Shown here one piece after another: positions 42,601 through 53,099 of a stretch of DNA of 64,000 bases (positions are counted from its first letter, which is position 1; the number at the start of each line of letters is the position of its first letter). Position numbers and translations under genes: made by a program. The stretch comes from Palaemon carinicauda (Eukaryota > Arthropoda > Malacostraca > Decapoda > Palaemonidae). Below the pieces are notes generated by a model, which saw only the letters and a list, made by a program, of their open reading frames with translations, was not told the origin of the DNA and did not search any database. The stretch is from the NCBI RefSeq assembly GCF_036898095.1, contig NC_090745.1, positions 81,735,241-81,799,240 on the forward strand, in the 5' to 3' direction.

Positions 42601-44171
42601 TCTAGAAAGTTTATGTGAAATGTCTTGAATAGATTGGACCAAGTCCCTTGGGCCTTCTTCCGATGAGAATGACCTCCCCACCCCTCCTTCGAGGCGTCTG
42701 TGTGAATAGTCAACGAGGGGGGAGGTGGCTGAAGTAGTACCGACTTCTTTAGTTGTCTGGCTTGGGACCAAGGCCTGAGAAGAGTACGTAGACGAAGCGG
42801 AACTGGTCTTCTCAGATCTCTTCGCGCGTTTGATGCATAACTTCTCCAAACTCCGGTTGCATCCTTTAGCTGTGCTCTTAGCACCGGGTCTGTTACCGAA
42901 GCAAACTGGAGAGAACCCAGCACTCTCTCCTGTTCGCGTCTTGATATCCTTTCGGAATCCAGAAGTCTCTTGACAGAACCAGCTATCTCCTTCCTCTTCT
43001 TCGCCGGGATGGAGAATTGGTGTGACACTAGGTCCCAGTGGATTCCCAGCCACTGGAACTTTTGAGATGGAGAAAGTCGAGACTTTTTTCTGTTGATCTT
43101 GAAGCCTAGATACTCTAGGAACTGGATCACCTGCAGGGAAGCTTGCAAGCATTCTGTCTTGGATGCTGCCCACACCAGCCAGTCATCCAGGTAGGCAACC
43201 ACCTGAATTCCCTTTAGGCGTAATTGTTTGAGAGCTACGCTCGCAAGCTTCGTGAAGATCCTTGGGGCTATATTTAGCCCGAATGGCATGGCTCTGAAGG
43301 CGTATAGTCTTCGTTGTAGCTTGAACCCTAGGTAGGGGGAGAGTCGGCGATTGATTGGAACGTGCCAATAGGCGTCTGACAAATCTACGGAGACGGTAAA
43401 TGCCCTCTTGGGCAGTAAGGTCCTTATGTGCTGCAGTGTTAGTATCTTGAACTTGCAGTTCACTATGAACTTGTTGAGTGGCGACAAGTCCAGAATGACT
43501 CTGAGTTTCTCCGAGTCCTTCTTGGGAACACAAAACAGCCTCCCTTGGAATTTGATGGACTTTACCCTTCGGATCACTTTTTTCTCCAACAGTTCTTGAA
43601 TGTACTCCTCCAGAACGGGGGTGGAGTGTTGGAAAAAACGAGGGCACGGGGTTGGAGTGCTGTACCAGCTCCAGCCCAGTCCATTCTTGAGTAGGCTGTG
43701 GGCCCAGGGATCGAAGGTCCACCGATCCCGAAAATTCTGAAGTCTCCCTCCTACCGGTATCATCTCACTTCGACTGCTGTCCTGAGGTCTTGCCTCCCTG
43801 ACCGCGACCACCCCTGAATCCCCTTCCCCTTGAAGGGCGCCTAGACGAGCCTCTGGCTGCTCCTCTAGGCTTTGCTCGAAAGGAAGTTGACTGCCCTTCG
43901 AACGTTGGGTTAAATGCCGGAGACTGTGTCGACACGGCTTGGGGTACCCACTGGAATGTGGTCGGGGTTTGTGCCACCACCTGGGGCACTGAAGGCATAG
44001 GCAATTGCTGTTGCTGTTGCTGTCTAAATATCTTGGCTGGCCGAGAGGGTAGCCTAGTCCTCTTAGTCTTCCTCTTTGGTTGGGGACCCTCATCCGGGGA
44101 AGACTTTCTCTTGATAGACAGGCCCCACTTCTGGAGAAGGTTTCTATTCTCCGTGGCGGCATTATCAACAA
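42000..44171 (-). CDS. Reverse transcriptase / RNase H ORF of element E
   Basis: 723 codons without a stop. The first about 135 residues overlap the gag-like ORF in another frame and are probably not conserved. RT blocks: RLFCVPKKDSEKLRVILDLS, then SVDLSDAYWHVPI (first Asp), LYAFRAMPFGLNIAPRIFT, and VVAYLDDWLVW (Y327-L-D-D330). RNase H follows with IHTDASKEGWGG (Asp492), NFLEAMAVLLTLK (Glu), LVLDSEVIVRCLN (Asp) and NVTADALSRF (Asp). The end carries the DIRS linker IDLFATKDNKKLPLYVSPYE. The enzyme copies element RNA and degrades it in the hybrid. The start is uncertain: translation may use a downstream ATG or frameshifting from gag. Looks functional. Confidence 0.88.
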   Translation of the reverse strand: MLIMPPRRIETFSRSGACLSRESLPRMRVPNQRGRLRGLGYPLGQPRYLDSNSNSNCLCLQCPRWWHKPRPHSSGYPKPCRHSLRHLTQRSKGSQLPFEQSLEEQPEARLGALQGEGDSGVVAVREARPQDSSRSEMIPVGGRLQNFRDRWTFDPWAHSLLKNGLGWSWYSTPTPCPRFFQHSTPVLEEYIQELLEKKVIRRVKSIKFQGRLFCVPKKDSEKLRVILDLSPLNKFIVNCKFKILTLQHIRTLLPKRAFTVSVDLSDAYWHVPINRRLSPYLGFKLQRRLYAFRAMPFGLNIAPRIFTKLASVALKQLRLKGIQVVAYLDDWLVWAASKTECLQASLQVIQFLEYLGFKINRKKSRLSPSQKFQWLGIHWDLVSHQFSIPAKKRKEIAGSVKRLLDSERISRREQERVLGSLQFASVTDPVLRAQLKDATGVWRSYASNARRDLRRPVPLRLRTLLRPWSQARQLKKSVLLQPPPPSLTIHTDASKEGWGGHSHRKKAQGTWSNLFKTFHINFLEAMAVLLTLKKVSPRRSIHIRLVLDSEVIVRCLNRQGSRSPPLNQVMLAIFRLAEKKWYLSAVHLQGVRNVTADALSRFTPIESEWSLDAGSFSFILSQVPELQIDLFATKDNKKLPLYVSPYEDPLAEAVDTMSLDWNRWSRIYLFPPHNLLLRVLNKLRSFKGVAAIVAHKWPNSVWFPLALELRLKFLPLPDPVLTQ

Positions 44172-45720
44172 CCTCCTTGACCAATTCGCTAGGGAAAAGG
44201 TCTTTGCCCCAAATGTTGGAGGAGATTAGTTTCCTTGGCTCGTGCCTCACCGCAGCCGAGGCGAACACAAACTCCCTACAAGCTCTCCTCGCCCTGACGA
44301 AGCTGTAAAGATCCTTCGTCACTGTGGCCAGATGAGTCTTGGCCACTACCATGAACATCTCATGGACCTTGGGGTCACTTGCCATGGTCTCAAGAGTGGT
44401 CTGAAGAGACATTGAGGCAACCAGTCTTTCTTTCGTCTCGAGCTCTCTCCGCAAAAGAAAGTCAGACAGCTTAGGGAGGTTCTCACCGAACTGACGTCCG
44501 GCAATGTCAGCCTCCAACTTCCCGACTGAGAAGGTAAGATGGACGTCCTTCCAGTCCTTGTGGTCCATAGGTAGGGCCAGCGACAAGGGTTTACACTCCT
44601 CCAAGGAGGGGCATGGCTTGCCAGCCTCGACTGCTTTTAGCACAGCCGCAAACCCTTTCTGCAAAAAGGGGAAGGCTCTAGCAGGAGAGGACACAAAGGA
44701 AGGGTGCTTCTTACTCAAAGCAGCCACCTTTGAGTTCGTGAAGCCCCTCTCTTTCATCGAGGATGAAAGCAAAGCTTGAGCCTTAGCATGGTCCATCACT
44801 ATGACCTCCTTCAGCTCTGTCTCCTTCTTTGAAGCTGGTTCCTTCCTCAAACGGACATAACAGTCCGGATACGACCCTTTGCTGGGCCAGAATTCCACCA
44901 CCTCTAGGGGAACTGAGCCCAACTTTTCCGACATGACGATCTTTCCGACCGTCATCGGCATGTGCTCAGCATATCTCCACGGGTTGACATCTGAGCACAA
45001 GGGAAGGTCTTTCACGTTGAGCCTCTTCTGGGGCCCACGTGAAGCTGCAAGCTTCTGCATCTGCAGTTCCATTGCAGCCGCCTTCTCATTATTCTCCTTC
45101 TGCATCTGTTGGATCATTCCAACGATGGAGGAGAGGGCCTGTCCCAGCTCTACTGGGAGAGCGGACGAAGTTGAGGGAATAGGTTCAGGGACCTGAACCG
45201 GAGCAGCCGACACCTCGTCGACCTCTTCCTCTTCAATGTCTGGAGCCTGATCTTCATCCTGGCCTTCTGCCAGGAGGTCCTCCTCCAGATGCTCGGACAC
45301 GTCCGACATCCTGTCGTCCAACTGGATGTCCTGCAAGGCGACCGCGACTTCAGCATCCACCGGGATCTGAACCAGGGGGATCTCCTCTTGAGGCTGGGGA
45401 ATCACTGCATCAGCTGATGCCCTGGGGAAAAGGTAAGCCCTCATCTTCTCACTTGGAAGATAAGGTCCAAAGGTGTTCTTCTGGAAACCCCTTACCCAGG
45501 TACGAAGCTTCTCCCTTGCTATATCCCTTGACTCCGCCGTCCTAGGGAAATCAAAAGCCTCAGCAACCAGGTTAGTGCACACGGTACATACCTGAGGGTC
45601 CCAATACCGGAGATCACCCTTGGAGACAGCGCATGCTGCGTGCCTCCTACATAACTCATGTCCGCAGAAGTTCTTGCTGCGGACGTTGCAGAAAACACTT
45701 CTGCACTTCGGATGGTCCTC
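43765..45720 (-). CDS. Gag-like ORF1 of element E
   Basis: The open frame runs 43765-45846 (693 codons), but the conserved-looking part starts at about 45720 with EDHPKCRSVFCNVRSKNFCG and CTVCTNLV, a Cys/His-rich block probably binding zinc. Then come an acidic region (DIEEEEVDEVSAA), a predicted coiled coil (IQQMQKENNEKAAAMELQMQ), a long conserved-type middle, a basic segment (KRKTKRTRLPSR), a Q-run and an RG-rich tail (SRGRGFRGGRGQGG) typical of nucleic-acid binding. Just before 45720 the gene strand reads TTCTCTTTACAG, a good 3' splice site, so the start codon may lie in an upstream exon. The particle-forming role is inferred from position. Confidence 0.75.
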   Translation of the reverse strand, partial: EDHPKCRSVFCNVRSKNFCGHELCRRHAACAVSKGDLRYWDPQVCTVCTNLVAEAFDFPRTAESRDIAREKLRTWVRGFQKNTFGPYLPSEKMRAYLFPRASADAVIPQPQEEIPLVQIPVDAEVAVALQDIQLDDRMSDVSEHLEEDLLAEGQDEDQAPDIEEEEVDEVSAAPVQVPEPIPSTSSALPVELGQALSSIVGMIQQMQKENNEKAAAMELQMQKLAASRGPQKRLNVKDLPLCSDVNPWRYAEHMPMTVGKIVMSEKLGSVPLEVVEFWPSKGSYPDCYVRLRKEPASKKETELKEVIVMDHAKAQALLSSSMKERGFTNSKVAALSKKHPSFVSSPARAFPFLQKGFAAVLKAVEAGKPCPSLEECKPLSLALPMDHKDWKDVHLTFSVGKLEADIAGRQFGENLPKLSDFLLRRELETKERLVASMSLQTTLETMASDPKVHEMFMVVAKTHLATVTKDLYSFVRARRACREFVFASAAVRHEPRKLISSNIWGKDLFPSELVKEVVDNAATENRNLLQKWGLSIKRKSSPDEGPQPKRKTKRTRLPSRPAKIFRQQQQQQLPMPSVPQVVAQTPTTFQWVPQAVSTQSPAFNPTFEGQSTSFRAKPRGAARGSSRRPSRGRGFRGGRGQGGKTSGQQSK

Positions 45721-46126
45721 CTGTAAAGAGAAGAAATTTCCATGAGTATCAAGTGAACTACGTATCACTGGATATGCACAGTTTAGCATAACAAAACAGA
45801 AAGGAAAGACACACACTTGTGTTTCCCGCACAGTCAATTGTTGCAACCTTCCAGATAATAAAATCGTATGGTTAATCTATCCTAGAGCAACCAATGAAAA
45901 ATTTCCAGAGGAAACAGGTGTAGCTCACACCTAAGGGATGATTTTAAAATACCAGATAGTAGACAAGAAAGAACTCACTTTCTTTATCTGTAAGGCAACA
46001 CCAAAGGGCTGTGCAAGACAACACAAAAATGTTAGAAAACACAGTGTTGTAACAATACTATACTATAGTTTTCTCCCTACAGTATATACTATACTGAAGA
46101 ATACTGGTACAGTATAGAAGGTAATG

Positions 46127-46639
46127 TGCCGGCCGGCACTCACCATAACTAGCTCTAAAGTATACTACATATGAGCTATAAGGCGGCAGAACGCTGGTTC
46201 AAATGCATGTGCCGGCCGGCAGTAACTGCCGGCCGGCAACAGCCAGTACCAGCCGGCAACTACACAAGGTAGCACCCGGCTGCCGGCCACCACTCATAGC
46301 GACCAGCAGACAATGGCGTGATAATAGCCGGCCGGCAAAGGTATACAACCGATGCCGGCCGGCAGCAAAAGAACCAGAGAACTCCGACTGCCCGGCTGCC
46401 GGCAGCCGGCTAGGGTACAACACTAGAAGAAAACAGAATGGATGCCAGGATAAGAGACTGTACTACCTCAAAGCCCGGCAACCCGAAAGAGTGCTCATAA
46501 GGAAGGGGAGAATCTAATTCAGGCTTCCTGACCAATGCCATCTGGCTCTACAGACAAACATCGATGAGGGACCAAGGGAGCTCCGGGCAGCACTCAAAGC
46601 AGAAGACCTTTGCCGGCCGGCACACTCTGCCGGCCGGCA
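46127..46639. promoter_or_regulatory. Cluster of the 12-bp palindrome TGCCGGCCGGCA
   Basis: Six perfect copies at 46127-46138, 46210-46221, 46227-46238, 46353-46364, 46611-46622 and 46628-46639, with several partial copies (near 46250, 46277, 46326, 46389). Two pairs have the same 17-bp start-to-start spacing, leaving 5-bp spacers GTAAC and CACTC. They lie in the 5' region of element E, upstream of the gag-like ORF. A regulatory role is only a suggestion; a GC-rich minisatellite is the alternative. Confidence 0.55.
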
Positions 46640-48195
46640 AGGGACTGAGTCAACTCCACATCCTAACCTATGCTAGGTACAGATGTAGAATGACGGACAG
46701 AAATGTAACGGCTAGGCCATTACAGAGAAAAGAGGGGGAAGGGATGAAGAGGGTCCTACCAAACCTTGCTGTAGTAATGAATCACCCGCAGCCAAGAAAA
46801 CTCATCTTAGCCTAAGGGAGATCCGAGGAGGGAGGCCAGCAATACTTGCCAACCCCCACGGAACCAAAGCAAGAAAGGTGTTGCTATTCCCAGGGAAAGG
46901 ATCTTATCCTCGCCACCGAGAACAGCAACAAAGGACTAGTCTTCTAGATCACAAGAAGAAGGAATCATCTCGTACAGAAACCTTCGAAAGTGACCTAAGG
47001 AGGCTAAGCCTCCTATGTCTGTGTCAGACTAGCGAGGGAGTCTCAACCCCAAGCCAGACAAAAACAGACTCAGACTAAGAACTCTGATGTTCTGCCCCCT
47101 CTCTGAAGCTAGACTTACTGGAACAGGAAGGAACAGTAACACCCTAATATAGTTGTATAGAAAGTTAATTCAGATAAACCACTAGGGTTAAGCCCAAGGC
47201 TTAAACAGAGGGAAAGGGATTGCACCCCTTCTCCGAAGAAAAGGGAGCAACCGGGGAGTATGAGAAAGTATACTAAGGCCCCATAGGCAACTTAGCCTAG
47301 GCGCCAAGAGAATCGATTACCTAAATCACCGAAACTCACTCGTATACTATCTTGGAAAAATCAATATAATCTTAAATGAATAAAACTGCCTAAAGCTTCA
47401 ATAAAATTTTAAAAACACTCGGAAATCCAAATATCATGCAGGAAAGTACTAGGGCCAAACGACTAGGCTACACGGTCCAGAATCGGCGAATACTTCGCCA
47501 AGACAAATAATACTAAAAGCATCGTATAAGGAAATCCTATCTAACGCTAAACAGCTAAAATTATTAAAGCAAAACAGCCGGGAACGTCGCTCTGGCTAAC
47601 TAAAACTCATACCTAGCGAGCGACAGCGTCCAGGACGCCTCCGGTAGGCAACAGCTCTTGTAACAAAGATTATTACTATTAATCACTTTAAAAATTACCA
47701 AGAGCCTACATTTATACATAAAAGAAATAATACTCAACTTATCAGAGGCAGACGAAGTTGGAGAAAGCATAATAAATTGATTAAATCCAAGATTTTGCGA
47801 GAAACACAGGAAAAAAACACCGAGTTGTTAAGCTACGCAAAAAGGAATCCAGATGGCGCCATGAGCGGCGCAATGCACGCTTACGAAACGGGAGAAGAGA
47901 GAGCCTTGCGAGCGGCTCTCCTTTTTTCTTTCTCGTTTTCGTTTTCTTGCCAATTGAGCCCTTCGAAGTGTTATCTCTGTTCGGGGTGCAGATTGCCATG
48001 TGGCGTGTCAAGAATACGTCCTCTGATATTTCGCGATATCCCTGGTTCTTTTATTAGGGATATTCGCTCCAGGAGTTAGAATTCTGGGTACCTTAAGGTA
48101 AATTCTCTGGGAATATCGCCGTAGTTGTAATATACCCAAGGAAGCTACCCTATAGGAACTTCCATCAGGACGACATGGCTTGAGCCTAAAAAATG

Positions 48196-48500
48196 ATATT
48201 TACCTTACACCTTATTAACATAATTTCATAATAAATAGCCCATTAAGGATGAAATTCCACATCAACAATGAAATCAACTTTAACTATGTGAGTCCAGCTG
48301 ACAAAATGTATACAGAATTGTGGTTATGTTCTCGGCAATCTTTCTCTAACCTTTCGATAATTTAATGGTAGTGTTAATGATGGTATATTAAAGCTTTTTT
48401 TTTTTTTTTTGGACAGTATATATAATATCTTCATTTTTCCATTTGGGTATTCAAGGTTTTCACACGTAGGCTGGGTTCGTCTATCGGCAGTGAATAGCCT
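48196..48500. other. Unassigned flank before the assembly gap
   Basis: AT-rich, with a T-run at 48396-48411. I see no gene or repeat signature. Confidence 0.4.
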
Positions 48501-49000
48501 NNNNNNNNNNNNNNNNNNNNNNNNNNNNNNNNNNNNNNNNNNNNNNNNNNNNNNNNNNNNNNNNNNNNNNNNNNNNNNNNNNNNNNNNNNNNNNNNNNNN
48601 NNNNNNNNNNNNNNNNNNNNNNNNNNNNNNNNNNNNNNNNNNNNNNNNNNNNNNNNNNNNNNNNNNNNNNNNNNNNNNNNNNNNNNNNNNNNNNNNNNNN
48701 NNNNNNNNNNNNNNNNNNNNNNNNNNNNNNNNNNNNNNNNNNNNNNNNNNNNNNNNNNNNNNNNNNNNNNNNNNNNNNNNNNNNNNNNNNNNNNNNNNNN
48801 NNNNNNNNNNNNNNNNNNNNNNNNNNNNNNNNNNNNNNNNNNNNNNNNNNNNNNNNNNNNNNNNNNNNNNNNNNNNNNNNNNNNNNNNNNNNNNNNNNNN
48901 NNNNNNNNNNNNNNNNNNNNNNNNNNNNNNNNNNNNNNNNNNNNNNNNNNNNNNNNNNNNNNNNNNNNNNNNNNNNNNNNNNNNNNNNNNNNNNNNNNNN
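48501..49000. other. Assembly gap (500 N)
   Basis: Exactly 500 undetermined bases, probably a scaffold gap of conventional size and unknown true length. Confidence 0.99.
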
Positions 49001-49004
49001 GTTA

Positions 49005-49539
49005 GTGTATTCGTACACACTCAAGAGCGGCAGCTAGATGACAGCTGATCTAATCACAGCCAAAAGTAAAACAAAAAGAAGTCAACAATACTCGATTTTT
49101 AAAACACACCCGAAATTTAAAAACAAAAGTACACGCTTTCTTAATGTGCAATTAACTATTTAAAGAGTGGCAGTTTTCTAGAATAAAATGATATTTCCCA
49201 AAAAATAGTGGTTTGCCGATGAAATCGGATGCCGTATTTTTAGCTATGATTGAAATGGATGTAGACTCGGCCTAATTTTTTCGTTTCGTATTTAATTGAC
49301 ACTAAGAAAACTAATTTTAGTTTCTTCATCTAAATGTAAGTATTGTATAACACGAAGAGAGAGAGAGAGAGAGAGAGAATGAATCAGCTGTTGTAAACAA
49401 ATGGCGTGTTTTTGTTTCGTGAGAATTTCATCACCACGACTATAACAACAACATACTGTACTGAACTTTACAGTATTATGCAGACTACTGTAATATGATA
49501 AAGTAAAATATTTGTAATCTATTTTATATGAAATGGGGC
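49005..49539. repeat. Relatives of the (GA)n-bearing repeat, degraded
   Basis: 49005-49170 resembles 28410-28560 and 37180-37330: AGCGGCAG, CAGCTGATC, a CAAAAGTAAA run, then AATTGAAAA-like and GTGCAATTAA. A short (GA)n lies at 49351-49378 in a context with CAGCTGTTGTAAACAAA. The remainder is AT-rich and unassigned. Confidence 0.5.
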
Positions 49540-50829
49540 TTTTTCAATATTAAACTTACCCGATAATCATGTAGCTGTCAACTCCGTTGCCCGACAGAAT
49601 TCTACGGGAGGGATACGCCAGCTATCACTATACTAGAAGGGGGTGTACTCACAAGCGCCACCTGTGGCCAGGTACTACAGTACTTGTTGTTGTCGCCACC
49701 TCACTTTTTCCTCTGTCGTGCTTCCGGCTAGACGTTCTTGGATACGCTTATGATTTTGGAGTATTGTTCACGGTTTGGTGAAGTATTTCTCTAAATTTGC
49801 AGCTATTCGCTATACTGGAAACTTCTATGTTAGCTTAGCTAGCGTTTGGAATTAATTTAATTTTTATGGTGACGAAGAGAGTATGAACTCTCTTTCACCT
49901 TTAAATGGCCGACCCTTCCCTTAGACGGAAGTGTTGGTGTCTAAGAGAGTATAGACTCTCTTTCTTAGTTTTGTTATAGATTTATTTTATATCTCTCCGC
50001 CTTTTATAGGCCTCTTCGATTAACTTACTTTTATTATAAACTTATTAAAATTAATTTTTATATTTGTTTATATTCGACCTTTCCTAATAGTAGGCGGTCT
50101 TTTCTTGGTACCGAAGTTAATTAACATTGAGCCCGTCATTTCGGTTTTACCTGTTAACATATTATGCTATTTTAATGTTTTTGAAAGAATTTCTTTGATA
50201 GTCTCGTACTGTTTTCAAAGTTGAACTAACGTTTTGTTTTGTCTCTGCAGTTGTTGACGTTCAGAACGTTCAACTTGCGCTCTATCGTTACGATAGAGAG
50301 AGAATTTTCACGGTGTCACGTTGCAGTAAGAGTAACCGTGTCTAGCGTTTTGTTCATTCTTTCTTAACTTAATGGTTTTAATTCTAATAAAGGAACTTTT
50401 CATTTTGGGAAATATTTCAGTTTTTTCCTTTAACAATAATATGTTTTAACGATATATATGATTGGGCTCTTCTCTCAGGTTCAAAGTCAAGAGAGAGAGA
50501 GAGAGAGAGAGATAGAGACGGAGGGAGAAAGAGGAGGATAAACGTTTCATTCAAGCGAGTAACGTTGTTATCGTTTTTGCTCTTCTCCTTAGTCTCTTTA
50601 GGGGAAGAAGGTAAACGTTTCTAGAGTGATCTAGTGTTTAGTCTCTTTCCAGCCACTGAATTATTTATCTTTCATTAGATTTTTCTGTTACATTGTAATT
50701 CTGTTTTCGCAATTACTAACTTTTGAGAAAGGATAGAATTGCGTGTTTCAGGTACAAACCACTTAAAGTTTCGAGTTCAGTGAAATAAGTGCAAACAGAA
50801 AATCAAAGTGATAAGTGATTAGCGCAAAG

Positions 50830-52005
50830 TGTGTCAGTGTTGTGCGTGAGGGTACTTCTGTGCGTGCCAGTCGTCCTCCCAGTCCGGGACCTCTTGCAAG
50901 CTCCCAAGCCCAGGGGAGAAGCAATGTCGAAGGGCAAAAGGGTTCGGCAGGCCTTGATCGGCGCACAGAAGTATCCTCGGTGGTTGCGGGCGTGTCTTAC
51001 AGAGACCGTCACTCCCACCCGCAGACGATTGAGCCCTTATTTTGCTCGTCTGCAGAAGAAATTTCGGGGAGAAAACGCTGGTCTCAGGTCTCAAGACCTC
51101 TTAAACGTAAAGTCCAGACCTATGCCAGACGTACGAAGTTAAGAGTTCAACAACCCGTATGCAGTCATTGGGTTAGCTCTGACTCGCCGCAGTCATCAGT
51201 TGAATGCACTCCGCCTAAGAGGAGTAAGGTTCTGCCGCAACAGATCTCTGCTGTTAAGGCTTTACCTCAGCAGACCTTAGTGTCTGCCGACCCCAAGTTG
51301 ACTCTACTGCAGTCCATGCAGTCACAACTTACGGTCTTGATGCGTGAGTGTCAGGCTGAGAAGGTTGCGCCTCCTCCTGCGCTCGCTCCGCCTGACCGCA
51401 GTACTGCCTGCCAGGCGTACGATGTTGAGCCACGTTCTGAGTTTACTGTTTCCAGTGGTGTGCAGCTCCCTCCGCCTTCCTTAAGGCAACCTCAGCAATG
51501 GGAACAGGAGGCTTATACCTCTCTTCCTCCGCTTCCACTTGCTGTTCCACCAGTGAGGCAACACTCGCTTGAGGTACAACAACCTCTCCCATCCATGAGT
51601 CAGTCTCCTCAGCTCTCGCTGCAGCGAGCTCAACCCTCCTCAAGGCAAGCACCTCAACACCTTAGTCTTGCGCCTCAGGAGCCTCAACTTGCGAGACATT
51701 TACTGCGTTCTGCGCAGCCACTACCTCATCGCTCTCAGCTCACACCGCAGGAACCTCAACTCGTTCCTCAGGAACTTGCTACTGCGCATCCGCCAACCAC
51801 TCAGCAAGCGCAACCCTTGAGTTCAGCCACTCATGCCAGGAGTCAGCCTCCTCCACCCATGCGACTTCTTTTGATCAGCCTTTGCAGACTGAGCCTCAGG
51901 TGTTCCCTCAACAGAGTCTTGAAGAGGAAACCACAACTATTGTTGTTCCAGCTCGTTCTGACTCTGCTGTTCAGCATACCTTACCTCCATTTTCAAACAT
52001 TATGA
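50830..52005 (+). pseudogene. Gag-like ORF1 fragment of element F
   Basis: Frame 50815-52005 matches residues from about 170 of the gag of G, beginning VVREGTSVRASRPPSPGPLA and running through the P/Q-rich middle (QPPPSLRQPQQWEQEAYT-like). It lacks the Cys-rich N-terminus and ends at about 51990, where the sequence departs from G after CAGCATACCTTACCTC. The conserved C-terminal gag region is absent. Non-functional. Confidence 0.8.
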
Positions 52006-52398
52006 TAATGGAGGTTATTTGTATTACTTATATAAAAATATATTTGTATTCCTTGCAATATATTTTTAACAAATCGCAAATATGGCAAAAATCATGAGTT
52101 ATGAATGTAAGGTAATATTATGTTGATATTAAACCCCTTGCAAGCATGCATGTAGTAATGCAGTGTTGCCAACAGGGCGAGTTTCCCTTTCCGGAGGTGA
52201 AGTAGATTATAGTACATTTAGTGTAGCTTAATTCTACGATTATCATGCCGGCTATCAAATTCATCAACAAAACAGTCTAAATCAATTCCCTCGGCACGTG
52301 CACTTTCAATGGACGGTAATGCGATATTACTCACTCTAGCACTGGTCATGGAATTTCTGAGAAATGTTACACGCCATGCAACACGCTCTGCTCTCCTT

Positions 52399-52500
52399 AC
52401 AGCATGCTCTACATACAGCATGCTCTGCATACAGCATGCTCTGCTTACAGCATGCTCTGCTTACAGCATGCTCTGCATACAACAGGCTCTGCATACCTTA
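52399..52500. repeat. 16-bp tandem repeat
   Basis: Six units based on ACAGCATGCTCTGCAT (starts at 52399, 52415, 52431, 52447, 52463, 52479), each with the palindrome AGCATGCT. They lie in the part of element F (about 51990-53100) that is foreign to G. Confidence 0.9.
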
Positions 52501-53099
52501 CCGCATGCTTCTCAGTCACACATCTTTGGTTGTTGCCAACTCACTAGACTGTCAAGCAGTTTCTTAACGTTGCCTTCTAGTCTGCTGCGTTTGCACAGTG
52601 TAACCCTCACTGAGAGAACTTAGCTTTTCTCGGATATGGTCCCTGTAGATGAGAAAGTGCTTTTCTCCCTCCTTCTGATATTCCCTTGAGGACTCTGTCA
52701 TTTGGAGAGGAGCCTTTAGCTGCGTAGCCTCCTATGGACCTTTATTTAAGCATAACATGCTTCCAGGGAAGGTAATGGTCCCACTTCAGTCGCTAATCCC
52801 GTCTGTTACCACACCTGCTCCCATAGTCCTTGAGCTGTGTTGCAAGACATGCAGCCCAAACTTAGTCCTTGTTAGAGGATTTTTTGTTTACGGAGTCAGT
52901 GTGTCACTGGGAAGACGTTCAACAACCAGCAGGAGTGACTTGTTGTGACGCAGTACGGCAACCTTAGCTACCCGATAAGGGGTTGTCTGTACGACCCAGA
53001 CAGTCTAGACAGCTTCGGGTTGTCACTGTACTTCCTCGCTTCCCCATGGTTGACAGTTCACAGACTGTGCAGCAGTACCATGATCTTGTGTCCGGCTCC

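Larger units (their letters stand above)
39541..48195 (-). mobile_element. DIRS-like element E, full length and nearly intact
   Basis: Inverted termini at 39541-39925 and about 47843-48195 are highly similar over 350 bp, for example GGGTACCTTAAGGTAAATTCT in one and its complement in the other. The ICR at about 39985-40100 contains the complement of the left outer end (CCATCTCACCCAAAAAT, TTTCGCTTCGCTCAAAAT) followed by the complement of the right outer end (TTGGGCTCAAGCCATGTCG). Read leftward: a long 5' region with GC palindromes, gag-like ORF, RT/RNase H ORF, recombinase ORF, 3' region, ICR. It lies upstream of the 38534-38725 UQCRC2 exon, in sense orientation. The only coding lesion seen is one frameshift in the recombinase. 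Confidence 0.9.

Noticed and set aside
48409..49024. ORFs across the N stretch
   Set aside because: They consist of undetermined bases; it is an assembly gap.
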